Shown piece after piece: positions 1-7,925 of a DNA stretch of 64,000 nt. Under the pieces are notes generated by a model that was not told the origin of the DNA, did not search any database, and worked only from the letters and a program-made list of their open reading frames with translations. Numbering within the stretch: position 1 is the first letter of the stretch; each line of letters begins with the position of its first letter. The DNA comes from Bradyrhizobium sp. AZCC 2262 (GTDB lineage: Bacteria > Pseudomonadota > Alphaproteobacteria > Rhizobiales > Xanthobacteraceae), in the NCBI RefSeq assembly GCF_036924535.1, contig NZ_JAZHRT010000001.1, forward strand, positions 3,596,001-3,660,000, in the 5' to 3' direction. The translations under genes and the position numbers were made by a program.

Positions 1-445
1 TTGCGAAATTGCCAAACCGCCCGGGATAATCCGCGACCAGCTTTGCGCCATACTCATTCGACTCGCGGCACAGCTTTCGCGCCGCATCGCCCTTGGTGAA
101 ATTGACCGCGGGTGTAGTCACCGACAGCATCGCGGTGGCGATGCCGGCTTTGTCCATGTCATCAAGCGATTTTTCGATGGTCCAGTTCTTCATCAGTGGA
201 TCGCCAAAACCGCTGTCGTTCGACGCCGTCACATAGGTCGGCGGCGACAGATGGTGATGGACGTCAATCCGGAACGGCTTTGTGTCTGCGCTTTGCGCCG
301 ATGCCCGGCCGCCACCCGCCGCTGTCGTCAACGCCAGCGCGCCGGCGCCGAGCATGAAGCCGCGCCGGCCTGGGTTGGAAAGCGACGGACTTGGCTGGCC
401 GCAGCAGAAGCAGCCCTGCAGCGAGGGCATACGCAAATCCGTCAT
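1..445 (-). CDS. Amidohydrolase-family protein with Tat signal (partial)
   Basis: The 3' part lies beyond the left edge, so only the N-terminal 148 residues are visible. The protein starts at an ATG preceded by GGGGAGAGAACGA. A twin-arginine signal (RRGFML then a hydrophobic stretch ending ASAQS, residues about 28-53) predicts export to the periplasm. The mature part opens with RIDVHHHLSPP, the metal-binding His cluster typical of amidohydrolase family 2 (decarboxylase/lactonase-like TIM barrels). It is the last of three leftward genes with the cyclase and FAH-family genes upstream, 40 bp apart, so it probably acts in the same ring or amide breakdown route. The substrate is unknown. Confidence 0.8.
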   Translation of the reverse strand, partial: MTDLRMPSLQGCFCCGQPSPSLSNPGRRGFMLGAGALALTTAAGGGRASAQSADTKPFRIDVHHHLSPPTYVTASNDSGFGDPLMKNWTIEKSLDDMDKAGIATAMLSVTTPAVNFTKGDAARKLCRESNEYGAKLVADYPGRFGNFA

Positions 446-485
446 TCGTTCTCTCCCCGATTTTGTTTTTCGTTGCGTGCAGCCT

Positions 486-1262
486 TCAGCCGTCGAGAAT
501 GGCAACCGCCCGTGTCCAGCCCGCCGAGGCGCGCTCGATCTTCACCGGGAAGCACGACACCATGAAGCCGGTCGACGGCAGTTGCTCGAGATTGTGCAGC
601 TTTTCGATGTGGCAATAGCCGATATGGCGGCCGGCCTTGTGGCCTTCCCAGATCAGGCTGGCGTCCCTGGTCTCGGCATATTTCTTCGCGGTATAGACGA
701 ACGGTGCGTCCCAGCTCCAGCCGTCGATGCCGGTCAGCCGCACGCCGCGCTCCAGCAGATACATGGTGGCTTCATAGCCCATGCCGCAGCCCGAGGTGAC
801 GTAATCCTGCCGGCCATATTTAGCGCCGGCACTGGTATTGATCACCACGATCTCCAGCGGCGACAGCGTATGGCCGATGCGCTTCAGCTCAGTTTCGACA
901 TCCTTGGCGGTCGCGACATAGCCGTCCGCAAAATGCCGGAAGTCCAGCTTCACGCCCGGCTGAAAACACCATTCCAGCGGCACCTCGTCGATGGTCCAGG
1001 AACGCTCGCCGCGATTCATGGTGGGATGGAAATGCCAGGGCGCGTCCAGATGCGTGCCGTTATGGGTGGAGAGCGATACCTGCTCCACTGCCCAGCCCTG
1101 GCCATCAGGCAGATCTTCCGCCTTCAGCCCGTCGAAGAACTGCAGCATTCGCGGCAGGCCCTGCTGGTGATCGATGTACTGGATGGTCGGATGATTGCCG
1201 GGCGGATCGGCCGGCACGTCGTTTTGCAGGGGAACGGAGATATCGATCAACTTGCGCGCCAT
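486..1262 (-). CDS. Cyclase-family (kynurenine formamidase-like) metal hydrolase
   Basis: A 258-residue protein of the cyclase/kynurenine-formamidase family (PF04199 type). The motif HNGTHLDAPWHFHP at about residues 67-80 matches the family's zinc/manganese-binding HxGTHxDxPxH signature. Such enzymes hydrolyse N-formyl amides or cyclic amides, or cyclise polyketides. The start ATG has GAGGAAACGCC in front. It sits between the FAH-family gene (50 bp upstream) and the exported amidohydrolase, all leftward, and opposite the ABC importer. Together these look like a catabolic unit for an imported cyclic compound. It is not shown to be a true kynurenine formamidase, and no tryptophan-catabolism partners are present. 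Confidence 0.85.
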   Translation of the reverse strand: MARKLIDISVPLQNDVPADPPGNHPTIQYIDHQQGLPRMLQFFDGLKAEDLPDGQGWAVEQVSLSTHNGTHLDAPWHFHPTMNRGERSWTIDEVPLEWCFQPGVKLDFRHFADGYVATAKDVETELKRIGHTLSPLEIVVINTSAGAKYGRQDYVTSGCGMGYEATMYLLERGVRLTGIDGWSWDAPFVYTAKKYAETRDASLIWEGHKAGRHIGYCHIEKLHNLEQLPSTGFMVSCFPVKIERASAGWTRAVAILDG

Positions 1263-1311
1263 GGCGTTTCCTCGCTTGATGTTCTTCCTGGGCTGACGTG
1301 TCGGGATGCGG

Positions 1312-2295
1312 CTATTGCCGCTCGACCCGGTTCTTCAACGTACCGATCTTTTCGACTTCGAGCTCGATGGTATCGCCGTGCTCGAGATACCAGCCGAGCT
1401 CGAGGCCACAGCCATTGCCGACGGTGCCGGATCCGATGAATTCGCCGGGCATCAGGGTCTCGTCCTTGGTGACATGGGCGATGATCTCCTCGAACGAGAA
1501 TAGCATGCCCTCCGTCACGCCCTGGGAGCGCATCTTGCCGTTGACGCGCGCTTCCATCTTCAATTTGTAGGGATCGCCGATCTCGTCCGGGGTAACGATC
1601 CACGGCCCCATCACGTTGCCGCCGTCAAAGCTCTTGCCTTTCGCCGGCCCCAGCCGCCCCTCCATTTCAATGCGCTGGGCATCGCGCGCGGAAAAGTCGT
1701 TGAAGATCGTATAGCCGAAGATGTGATCCCTGGCCTTGGCCGCGGAGATGTTGGCGCCCTTGCTTTTGGTGATGATGCCGAATTCCAATTCGTAATCCAT
1801 CACCTGGCTATAGCGCGGCCATTTCACCGTGGTGTTGGTGCCGCGCACGCTGAAGCGGTTGGTGATGTAGTAGATCGGTTGCTTGCGGTAGACCTCCGGC
1901 AACTCGCCGAGCGGCTCGGCTTCGATCCGCGCCAGTTCGGCCATGTCGTTCTTGGCGCGCGCGGCGAGCTTGAGCTGCCCGCGCGGGGCCTGCAGGATGT
2001 GCAGCGGAAACGACATCCCGTCCCGCATCTGCCGCGGCTCCGGGACCGGCGCCAGAATCTCAGCCGTCTCGGTCTTGATGGACAGGCTCTCGTCCTTGCC
2101 GTGCTTCTCGAACACTTTTGCTGCCTGTTCGAGCGCGGCGTCGCCGGTGTCGATCAATGCCAGCATCGATGCGAAGGCGGGATTGGCGCTTCCGCTTCGG
2201 TTGGCGGCGGCTGTGAGATCGAACAGAAGCGTATCGCCCGTATGCACGATTCCGATCTTTTCCTGTCCGCCGGATTTGAATGTCGCGAGTTTCAC
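1312..2295 (-). CDS. Fumarylacetoacetate hydrolase (FAH) family protein
   Basis: The 327-residue protein begins at a GTG preceded by AAGGGG; the reading frame is open further upstream, but that stretch runs antisense across the divergent promoter and the importer gene and is not coding. The C-terminal two thirds is an FAH catalytic domain: DYELEFGIIT (about residues 165-174) supplies the metal-ligand acids, followed by FNDFSARDAQ and FDGGNVMGPW. The family cleaves carbon-carbon bonds of acylpyruvates or acts as a hydratase/decarboxylase in the last steps of aromatic breakdown. First gene of the leftward trio, divergent from the importer, so likely controlled by the same GntR regulator. Confidence 0.87.
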   Translation of the reverse strand: MKLATFKSGGQEKIGIVHTGDTLLFDLTAAANRSGSANPAFASMLALIDTGDAALEQAAKVFEKHGKDESLSIKTETAEILAPVPEPRQMRDGMSFPLHILQAPRGQLKLAARAKNDMAELARIEAEPLGELPEVYRKQPIYYITNRFSVRGTNTTVKWPRYSQVMDYELEFGIITKSKGANISAAKARDHIFGYTIFNDFSARDAQRIEMEGRLGPAKGKSFDGGNVMGPWIVTPDEIGDPYKLKMEARVNGKMRSQGVTEGMLFSFEEIIAHVTKDETLMPGEFIGSGTVGNGCGLELGWYLEHGDTIELEVEKIGTLKNRVERQ

Positions 2296-2383
2296 TGGGG
2301 GTACCCCTTGTTTTCCGATGAAATATATGATCAAAAAAAATATCGATAAACAAGTCAGAAAAATGTGTGATGGGGAGAATGTC
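2296..2383. promoter_or_regulatory. Divergent promoter region between hydrolase trio and importer
   Basis: This 88-bp gap separates the two divergent start codons and is sharply AT-rich compared with its surroundings, especially 2319-2365. It contains ATATATGATC (2323-2332) and runs of A that could serve as overlapping -10 elements. A GntR/FCD regulator encoded in the rightward operon is the obvious candidate to bind here. I see no clean palindrome of the TnGTnnnACnA type, so the operator is not pinned down. Confidence 0.5.
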
Positions 2384-3307
2384 GTGAAAAAGGCCCTTGC
2401 CGCCCTTGCGGTCAGCGTGACGCTGACCGGCACCGCCTTTGCGCAGGCCAAGATCCAGGTTGGCTGCACGGCGACCTCGGACTGCGCCTCGGCGATGGTG
2501 GCGATCGATGAGGGCATCTTCAAAAAGCACGGGCTCGAGGTCGAGATGACGCCGATCGGCATCAACTCGAATATCCCGGCCGCGATCCTGTCGAACTCGA
2601 TCCAGATCGGCGGTCCGACCTCGACCGTGTTCCTGCAGGCAGCCGACGGCGGCCTCGATCTCGTCGCCATCGCCGGTGCAACCGTGATGAGCCCGGTGTC
2701 GAACGGCAACATCACCGCCTTTGTCCGCAACGGCATCACCATCAAGGAGCCGAAGGATTTCGTCGGCAAGAAAGTCGGCGCGCCCGGGCTGAACGCCTTC
2801 CTGCACGTGCTGTTCGTGAAATGGCTGGTGGAAAAGGGCGTCGATCCCAAGAGCGTCAATTTCGTCGAGGTCACCTTCCCGACCATGGCCGATATCATCA
2901 AGTCCGGCGGCGTCGACGCCGTGCTGACCGCCGAGCCGTTCGTGACTCGCATGACCAATGCCGGATTGGGCTCGGTCGGCGCGCGCTATGCCGTCGAACT
3001 CGCGCGCACCGATCCGATCATCTTCTATGCCGCGTCGCGCGAATGGGCGGAAAAGAACGCGGCAGCGATCAAGAAATTCCGCGATGCGCTCGCCGAATCC
3101 GCAGTCATCGTCAACAACGACCGCGAAAAGGCATCGGCCTCGATTTCAAAATTCACCAAGCAGCCGGTCGAGCTGGTCAAGGCGACGCCACCGAACCGCT
3201 CCGAACCGGCGCTGAAGCCCGAACAACTCGCCTGGTGGATCGAAGTGATGTCGACGCAAAAGATGCTGCAATCCAAGCTCGATACTTCGAAGCTGGTCCT
3301 GAAGTAG
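2384..3307 (+). CDS. ABC transporter substrate-binding protein (NitT/TauT type)
   Basis: A 307-residue periplasmic binding protein. I chose the GTG at 2384 because GGGGAGAA sits 6-12 bases upstream; an ATG at 2363 in the same frame has no ribosome site. The signal peptide is VKKALAALAVSVTLTGTAFA with cleavage after AFA. The mature protein has the NMT1/THI5-SsuA-like fold pattern (substrate-responsive motifs near PAAILSNSIQIGG, and the hinge around KEPKDFVGKKVGAPG). It starts the rightward five-gene operon and is followed 11 bp later by the regulator. The ligand is unknown, probably the substrate of the divergent hydrolases. Confidence 0.88.
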   Translation: MKKALAALAVSVTLTGTAFAQAKIQVGCTATSDCASAMVAIDEGIFKKHGLEVEMTPIGINSNIPAAILSNSIQIGGPTSTVFLQAADGGLDLVAIAGATVMSPVSNGNITAFVRNGITIKEPKDFVGKKVGAPGLNAFLHVLFVKWLVEKGVDPKSVNFVEVTFPTMADIIKSGGVDAVLTAEPFVTRMTNAGLGSVGARYAVELARTDPIIFYAASREWAEKNAAAIKKFRDALAESAVIVNNDREKASASISKFTKQPVELVKATPPNRSEPALKPEQLAWWIEVMSTQKMLQSKLDTSKLVLK

Positions 3308-3318
3308 AGGATTTCGCG

Positions 3319-4017
3319 ATGCCGGCCTCCGAGCGCCAATTGAACCGACCGGTGACCGAGGCCGCCACGCTGACCGAGCGCGCAGCCATGCTGGTCGAGC
3401 AGGACATCCTGGCCGGCCATCTGGCGCCGGGATCGCGGCTCGGCATCGTCGACCTGGTGCAACGCTACGAGATCGGCGCGACGCCGCTGCGCGAGGGCCT
3501 GTCACGGCTGATGTCGCGCGGGCTGATCGTTGGCACCGGACAGCGCGGCTTTCGCGTCGCTGACGTCAGCCGCGAGGATCTGCTTGACATCACCACCATG
3601 CGCACGGCGGTCGAAGTCGAGGCCATCCGGCTCGCCATCGTCCATGGCGACGACGCCTGGGAGGCGGGAATCGTCAGTGCGCTGCACCAGATGCGCCGGC
3701 ACATCGAGCGCACCGGGGATGAATTCCGCGAGGGTGCGGAGGATTTCGACCGGCTGCACAAGGGCTTTCATACCGCTTTGCTGGCCGCGTGCGGCTCAAA
3801 GCGCATGATGGCCGCCCATTCCGATCTCTACGACCAGGCCTATCGCTATCGCCGGGTGATGATGCGCTCCTTCGACAGCGGCAAAAAATTCGTGCGTGCG
3901 CACCAATTGCTCGCCGACCGTATCATCGCGCGCGATATTCCCGGGTCGCAAGCGATGCTGGAAGCGCATCTGCGCTCGACCATGGACTTCGTCTATCCCT
4001 CAGGCAGCGAGAGCTGA
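3319..4017 (+). CDS. GntR-family regulator, FadR/FCD subfamily
   Basis: A 232-residue regulator starting at the ATG at 3319, with TAGAGG just upstream. An N-terminal winged helix (about residues 15-80, with LAPGSRLGIVDLVQRYEIG and TPLREGLSRL) is followed by an all-helical FCD ligand-binding domain (about 90-220) carrying His/Asp metal-ligand candidates such as DRLHKGFHTAL and HQLLADRI. Members repress catabolic operons until a carboxylate effector binds. Its position between the binding-protein and ATPase genes is unusual for a transporter operon, and suggests feedback control of uptake and of the divergent hydrolases. Confidence 0.88.
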   Translation: MPASERQLNRPVTEAATLTERAAMLVEQDILAGHLAPGSRLGIVDLVQRYEIGATPLREGLSRLMSRGLIVGTGQRGFRVADVSREDLLDITTMRTAVEVEAIRLAIVHGDDAWEAGIVSALHQMRRHIERTGDEFREGAEDFDRLHKGFHTALLAACGSKRMMAAHSDLYDQAYRYRRVMMRSFDSGKKFVRAHQLLADRIIARDIPGSQAMLEAHLRSTMDFVYPSGSES

Positions 4018-4020
4018 ACC

Positions 4021-4824
4021 ATGGCAAGCGCCGCAAAACGTCTCGAAGCCGTTCCCGGCCAGCCGACGCCGCAGATCGCATTTGACGGGGTCACGCTCGT
4101 ACTCGGCGGCAAGACCATCATCGAAAATCTCAGCCTCGGCGTCCGCCCCGGTGAATTCCTCTGCATCGTCGGCGCATCCGGTTGCGGCAAGACCACGGCG
4201 CTGCGTCTGGCGGCAGGGCTCTACCAGCCGTCCAGTGGCAGAGTGAATTTCGACGGCCAGCCGATGCGCGAGCCGCGCCGCGAAATCGCGATCGTGTTCC
4301 AGGACTACGGCAAGGCGTTGCTGCCGTGGCGCACCGCGGCCGGCAACGTCTCGCTGGCGCTGGAAGCGGGCGGCATGCCGTCGGCCGGGCGCCCTGCCCG
4401 GATCGAGGAATTGCTGCGCACCGTCGGCCTGCCCGGCCACGCCGGCAAATATCCCTCCGAAATGTCCGGCGGCATGCAGCAGCGCCTGCAGATCGCTCGA
4501 TGTCTGGCGCAAGAGCCGAAGACGCTGCTGATGGACGAGCCGTTCGGCGCGCTGGATGCGATGACGCGGCAGGGTTTGCAGGACGAGGTGCTGTCGCTGG
4601 TGGCGGCCAGCGGCGCCACGGTGATCTTCGTGACCCACGACCTCGACGAGGCGATTTATCTCGGGGATCGCGTCATCGGCCTGCTGCCGCATCCGGGACG
4701 GATCGGCATCGAACTTTCGGTCAACCTGCCGCGCCCGCGCGATCAATTGTCGACCCGCGAGCATCCGGAATTCCTGCGGCTGCGGCGGCAGTTATTCGAC
4801 TTCATCAAGGCGACCGAGCAGTGA
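4021..4824 (+). CDS. ABC transporter ATP-binding protein (NitT/TauT type)
   Basis: A 267-residue ATPase subunit acting on the cytoplasmic face of the importer. Walker A is GASGCGKTT (residues 51-59), the signature SGGMQQR lies at 149-155, Walker B with TLLMDEPFGALD at about 168-179, and the H-loop is FVTHDLDEA. The sequence is closest in style to SsuB/TauB/NrtD proteins. It begins 3 bp after the regulator's stop, and its own stop overlaps the next permease start (GTGA), so the whole operon is probably translated in a coupled way. Confidence 0.92.
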   Translation: MASAAKRLEAVPGQPTPQIAFDGVTLVLGGKTIIENLSLGVRPGEFLCIVGASGCGKTTALRLAAGLYQPSSGRVNFDGQPMREPRREIAIVFQDYGKALLPWRTAAGNVSLALEAGGMPSAGRPARIEELLRTVGLPGHAGKYPSEMSGGMQQRLQIARCLAQEPKTLLMDEPFGALDAMTRQGLQDEVLSLVAASGATVIFVTHDLDEAIYLGDRVIGLLPHPGRIGIELSVNLPRPRDQLSTREHPEFLRLRRQLFDFIKATEQ

Positions 4825-5585
4825 CGGGCAATTCCGCCAAGGCACTGGCGCTGCCGCTGGCCGTTCTGCTGGCGTTCGAAATCTGGGCGCGCGCCACCCA
4901 TCTGCAAAGCGACAGCCTTGCGCCGCCGAGCGAGATCGTCATGGCGCTCTTTGGTGCCTTCGCCGATTTCTCGATCCTGACGGCGACCCGCGACACACTG
5001 TTCTCGGCCTTCGCAGGACTGGCAATCGGCACGATCAGCGGCCTCGCGCTCGGCATTGCGTTCGGAATTTCCGATACCCTCAACCGCCTGATGGAAGTGA
5101 CGGTCGAGGCGATCCGGCCGATCCCCTCGATCGCGCTGCTGCCGATCGCGCTGATCGCGCTCGGCTTCGGCTACCGCATGGAAATCGTGATCGTGGCGTT
5201 TGCCTGCGTCTGGCCGGTCTTGATCCTCTCGCGCGCGGCCGTGCGCAGCATCGAGCCGCGGCTGATGGAGGTGGCGCGGGCGTTACGCTTGCCGCCGGCA
5301 CAGCGGGTCTGGAAGATCATCATCCCGGCGGCGTTGCCGCGCATCTTCGTGGCCTTTCGGCTGTCGGCCGGCATCGCCCTGATCGTCGCCGTGACGGTCG
5401 AAATCGCCATCAACCCGCTCGGCCTCGGCGCCGGCATCATGCTGGCGCAGCAGGCGCTGCGTCCCGACCTCATGCTGGCCTATCTGGTCTGGATCGGCAT
5501 CATCGGCTACGCGCTCAACATCCTTCTTACCGTGGCCCAACAGCGCCTGTTCGGCCGCGCCGCGTTGAGCGGAGACGGCCAATGA
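4821..5585 (+). CDS. ABC transporter permease 1 (NitT/TauT type)
   Basis: A 254-residue inner-membrane permease starting at a GTG that overlaps the ATPase stop codon (GTGA). About six hydrophobic segments are visible, with the cytoplasmic loop that contacts the ATPase (EAA-like, EVARALRLPPAQRVWKIII followed by ALPRIF) near residues 150-180. The open frame extends leftwards into the ATPase gene, but that portion is an antiparallel shadow in another frame. Two different permeases follow each other here, so the channel is probably a heterodimer. Confidence 0.88.
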   Translation: MTGNSAKALALPLAVLLAFEIWARATHLQSDSLAPPSEIVMALFGAFADFSILTATRDTLFSAFAGLAIGTISGLALGIAFGISDTLNRLMEVTVEAIRPIPSIALLPIALIALGFGYRMEIVIVAFACVWPVLILSRAAVRSIEPRLMEVARALRLPPAQRVWKIIIPAALPRIFVAFRLSAGIALIVAVTVEIAINPLGLGAGIMLAQQALRPDLMLAYLVWIGIIGYALNILLTVAQQRLFGRAALSGDGQ

Positions 5586-6349
5586 ATCGGGCCGTCATCA
5601 TGTGGCGCGTGGCGAGCTTCGCGGTTGCCGCCGGTTTCATTGCGCTCTGGCAATTGATCGCCAATCTGAAACTGGTCTCGCCGGTGTTCCTGCCGGGCCC
5701 GGATCGCGCCTGGGCCTCGCTGGTGCGCGGATTTTCCTCCGGCGATCTCTGGAGCAAGCTCGCCGGCACGCTCGAGCATATGGCCTATGGCTGGCTTGCC
5801 GCCTCCATTGCCGGCGTCGCGATCGGCGCAATCATCGGATCGTCGCGCACGATGCGGACCTATGTCGCGCCCTCGCTGGAGTTTTTGCGGCCGCTGCCGG
5901 TCTCGGCGATCATCCCGGTCGCGATCGCAATGCTCGGGCTGACGCAGGCAATGGCGCTGTTCGTGATCGCCTTCGGGGCGATCTGGCCGATCATGCTGGC
6001 GACCATCCACGGCTTTGCGGCGGTGGAGCCCCGGCTCTATGAGGTGGCGCGGTCGCTGCAGATGTCGCGGTTCGCCGTGATCTCAAAGATCGCATTGCCC
6101 TCCGCCAGCCCCGACATTCTCGCCGGCATGCGCCTCAGCCTGACGGTGGCGCTGATCCTCTCGGTGGTCTGCGAAATCCTGGCCGGCCTCGACGGGCTCG
6201 GCCACTGGGTGCTGCTCTCGGCCCGCGCGTTCCGCTCGGCCGATCTGTTCGCCGGTGTCATCCTGCTAGGCGTCACCGGCTACGTGACGTCGGTGGCGAT
6301 GTCGCTTGCCGAGCATCGGCTGTTGGCATGGCAGGCCTCGCAGCGCTAA
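5582..6349 (+). CDS. ABC transporter permease 2 (NitT/TauT type)
   Basis: A 255-residue inner-membrane permease, with its start overlapping the previous stop (ATGA). It has the same topology as its neighbour, with a recognisable ATPase-contact loop (EVARSLQMSRFAVISKIALP then ASPDIL, near residues 155-185). It pairs with permease 1 to form the membrane channel and ends the operon. Downstream genes are on the opposite strand, and their last stop overlaps its end by 4 bp, so transcription converges here. Confidence 0.88.
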   Translation: MNRAVIMWRVASFAVAAGFIALWQLIANLKLVSPVFLPGPDRAWASLVRGFSSGDLWSKLAGTLEHMAYGWLAASIAGVAIGAIIGSSRTMRTYVAPSLEFLRPLPVSAIIPVAIAMLGLTQAMALFVIAFGAIWPIMLATIHGFAAVEPRLYEVARSLQMSRFAVISKIALPSASPDILAGMRLSLTVALILSVVCEILAGLDGLGHWVLLSARAFRSADLFAGVILLGVTGYVTSVAMSLAEHRLLAWQASQR

Positions 6350-6693
6350 TCGATGCTGGCTACCCGCGCGCGGGACGCCATCGGCGACCTCGCGCGACGC
6401 GCACTTTCCGGCACGGCGGACGTTGGAACATCCGTGCCGAAGCGCTGCGGCTCGCGTTGAAGCCAGAGCAATCGCCGCTTCCCCGCGCTCACCACGTCGC
6501 CGGCAACGCATGCGATCCAGCGCCAGAACGCCTGGGGACTGAAGGTGACCAGCACCTCGTGGTGCCGCATCCCCTTGCCGCCCTTGACCAGCCCGAGATC
6601 GCGGATGATGCAGTACGTCCCGCTGCTCATGCGGGCGAACTTCGTACCTTGAAAATGACTGCGCACGCGCGACAACATATGCGCAGCATGCAC
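6346..6693 (-). CDS. Hypothetical protein, doubtful
   Basis: An open frame of 115 codons whose middle part (IIRDLGLVKGGKGMRHHEV, VTFSPQAFWRWI) looks more protein-like than the alternatives in this stretch. The ribosome site is poor for every candidate start (6693 or the internal ATG at 6630). It converges on, and overlaps, the permease 2 stop. I do not recognise a family. It could be a remnant of, or a frame-shifted continuation from, the better-supported small gene just upstream on the same strand. Confidence 0.3.
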   Translation of the reverse strand: MHAAHMLSRVRSHFQGTKFARMSSGTYCIIRDLGLVKGGKGMRHHEVLVTFSPQAFWRWIACVAGDVVSAGKRRLLWLQREPQRFGTDVPTSAVPESARRARSPMASRARVASID

Positions 6694-6754
6694 CGCACGT
6701 CGATTCCGTCAATCTTGACGGCCGCCGAATCGCCCTCGCCGAGGTACGAAGCCG

Positions 6755-6979
6755 TCAAAGCGTTGCGTTGTTGCCGCGCTCGCCGATGCGATGCACCTGA
6801 CCGGTCGGAACCCGCACACGGCTCAACACCTCCCGACGATCGCTCATCCGCGCGCTGGATGGCTCGCGCTGCGCGAAGCATTCAAGAATCTGGATACGGA
6901 TTTCCTCCGCGACCGGACCCTCGACCTGGCGCATGCGATTCCAGAGCCGGATTATTTCCCGTTGCTTCTCGACATCCAT
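6755..6979 (-). CDS. Small hypothetical protein, possibly frameshifted
   Basis: A 74-residue charged, helical protein with a very strong ribosome site (GGAGGTGACCA before ATG), which argues for real translation. It begins MDVEKQREIIRLWNRMRQVE, with no recognised domain. The frame ends just after a tandem 5-base repeat (gcgtt twice, 6760-6769 on the plus strand). Removing one copy would extend the protein by about 45 residues (LTASYLGEGDSAAVKIDGID and onward), so the gene may carry a slippage frameshift. No functional link to its neighbours is evident. Confidence 0.6.
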   Translation of the reverse strand: MDVEKQREIIRLWNRMRQVEGPVAEEIRIQILECFAQREPSSARMSDRREVLSRVRVPTGQVHRIGERGNNATL

Positions 6980-7048
6980 TGGTCACCTCCGAGGAATGAC
7001 CAACACAAGAACATAACGAGAACAACATTGCAAGCTACCCCGAGGGAG

Positions 7049-7627
7049 CTAGAAACAAATACTCAGAATTTTCATTCGGCAGTTCTCCACTGCGCGAGAT
7101 TTTGGCTTCGAGGAAGCTACCTGCTTCGGCGGCTTCGTAGCCTTTGGAGGCTTCGCCGGCTTGGGATGCTCATAGTTGCCAGCAATCACCATGGCCCAAT
7201 ACATGCGACCGGTCTTCGCACTTTTCACGCTGGCGACACCGACGCGCGTGGCGCCGGGCAGCAGGAGGTTTTTTCGGTGCCCTGACGAATTGATCCACTG
7301 GTCGAGGGTTTTGGGAAAGCTGTCGTAGCCATACGCAATGTTCTCCGCGGCTCGGCCGGCGCCCGCCGGATCGACGCGCGTATTGAATCGGCCGAGCACG
7401 TCGTGATCCAGTTGGTCCTTGGCGGCCATCGCCTGGGCTTGGTCGTGTGCAATCCGCGTGAGAGTCGCGTCCAAAGTTACGCGCTTCTCCCCGTGCTTTA
7501 GCCGAAAGTCAGAAATCATCTGCGCGGGATTGGCCACAGCCGTCCGGCCCAAGACTGTGGTGGCAAAACAAAGCGACAGCCCCAGCAAAAGTGCCTGCCG
7601 CGCCGGAAAGGCTGTCTTCCTGCCCAT
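7049..7627 (-). CDS. Secreted CAP-domain (SCP/PR-1-like) protein
   Basis: A 192-residue exported protein. I chose the ATG at 7627, which has AGGGG ten bases upstream; a longer start 27 bp away is less well placed. A signal peptide (residues 1-32) is followed by a CAP domain: AHDQAQAMAAKDQLDHD, AENIAYGYDSFPKTL and INSSGHRKNLLLPGATRVGV match the conserved blocks of bacterial YkwD-like CAP proteins. The tail is rich in Lys and Pro (KPAKPPKATKPPK). The function of bacterial CAP proteins is mostly unknown. It is the last chromosomal gene before the integrated element. Confidence 0.85.
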   Translation of the reverse strand: MGRKTAFPARQALLLGLSLCFATTVLGRTAVANPAQMISDFRLKHGEKRVTLDATLTRIAHDQAQAMAAKDQLDHDVLGRFNTRVDPAGAGRAAENIAYGYDSFPKTLDQWINSSGHRKNLLLPGATRVGVASVKSAKTGRMYWAMVIAGNYEHPKPAKPPKATKPPKQVASSKPKSRAVENCRMKILSICF

Positions 7628-7693
7628 CACAAGTATTCCCCTGCCCCTTCCCAATTGGGACCACTGGGAAGATTCAATCCGAAAAAGACGCAG

Positions 7694-7758
7694 TAAGTCA
7701 TTGATTTAGTTGGTCGGGGCAGCTGGATTCGAACCAACGACCTGCAGTACCCAAAACT
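7694..7758. repeat. Left attachment repeat (attL), 65 bp
   Basis: Perfect direct repeat of 18177-18241. The flanking bases differ on both sides (G/C before, T/G after), so 65 bp is its full extent. It carries the 3' 48 bases of the tRNA-Pro gene plus 17 bp downstream, as expected for integration at the 3' end of a tRNA by a tyrosine recombinase. Confidence 0.93.
7711..7758 (-). pseudogene. tRNA-Pro 3' fragment left by integration
   Basis: This stretch equals the last 48 bases of the intact tRNA-Pro at 18194-18270 (from the anticodon stem-loop through the T arm and acceptor to CCA). The 5' half (acceptor 5' strand and D arm) is missing, because sequence to the right is element DNA. It is the original chromosomal 3' end, displaced when the element supplied a replacement. 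Confidence 0.88.
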
Positions 7759-7891
7759 TAACAGGTTATTTTCCGACCGATTCCATTGCGTGCCGTCCAT
7801 TGCCTCCCGCCATCTAACTGATTGCTTATATTGTGGTATTTCGAACATTCCATTTCCGTTGCTTTCCCGTCGTTTCCGCTCAATACATGAT

Positions 7892-7916
7892 CCGGTGGCT
7901 ACTCGGTGGCTATTCG
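7892..7916 (+). repeat. Arm-type repeat, left copy
   Basis: This 25-bp sequence (CCGGTGGCTACTCGGTGGCT then ATTCG) recurs at 18124-18148 in the same orientation with two mismatches. Each copy holds two tandem CGGTGGC units. One lies just inside each end of the element, as arm-type binding sites of lambda/P4-like integrases do. This copy also sits directly upstream of the integrase start, so binding could autoregulate the gene. Confidence 0.6.
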
Positions 7917-7925
7917 GAGAAAGCG

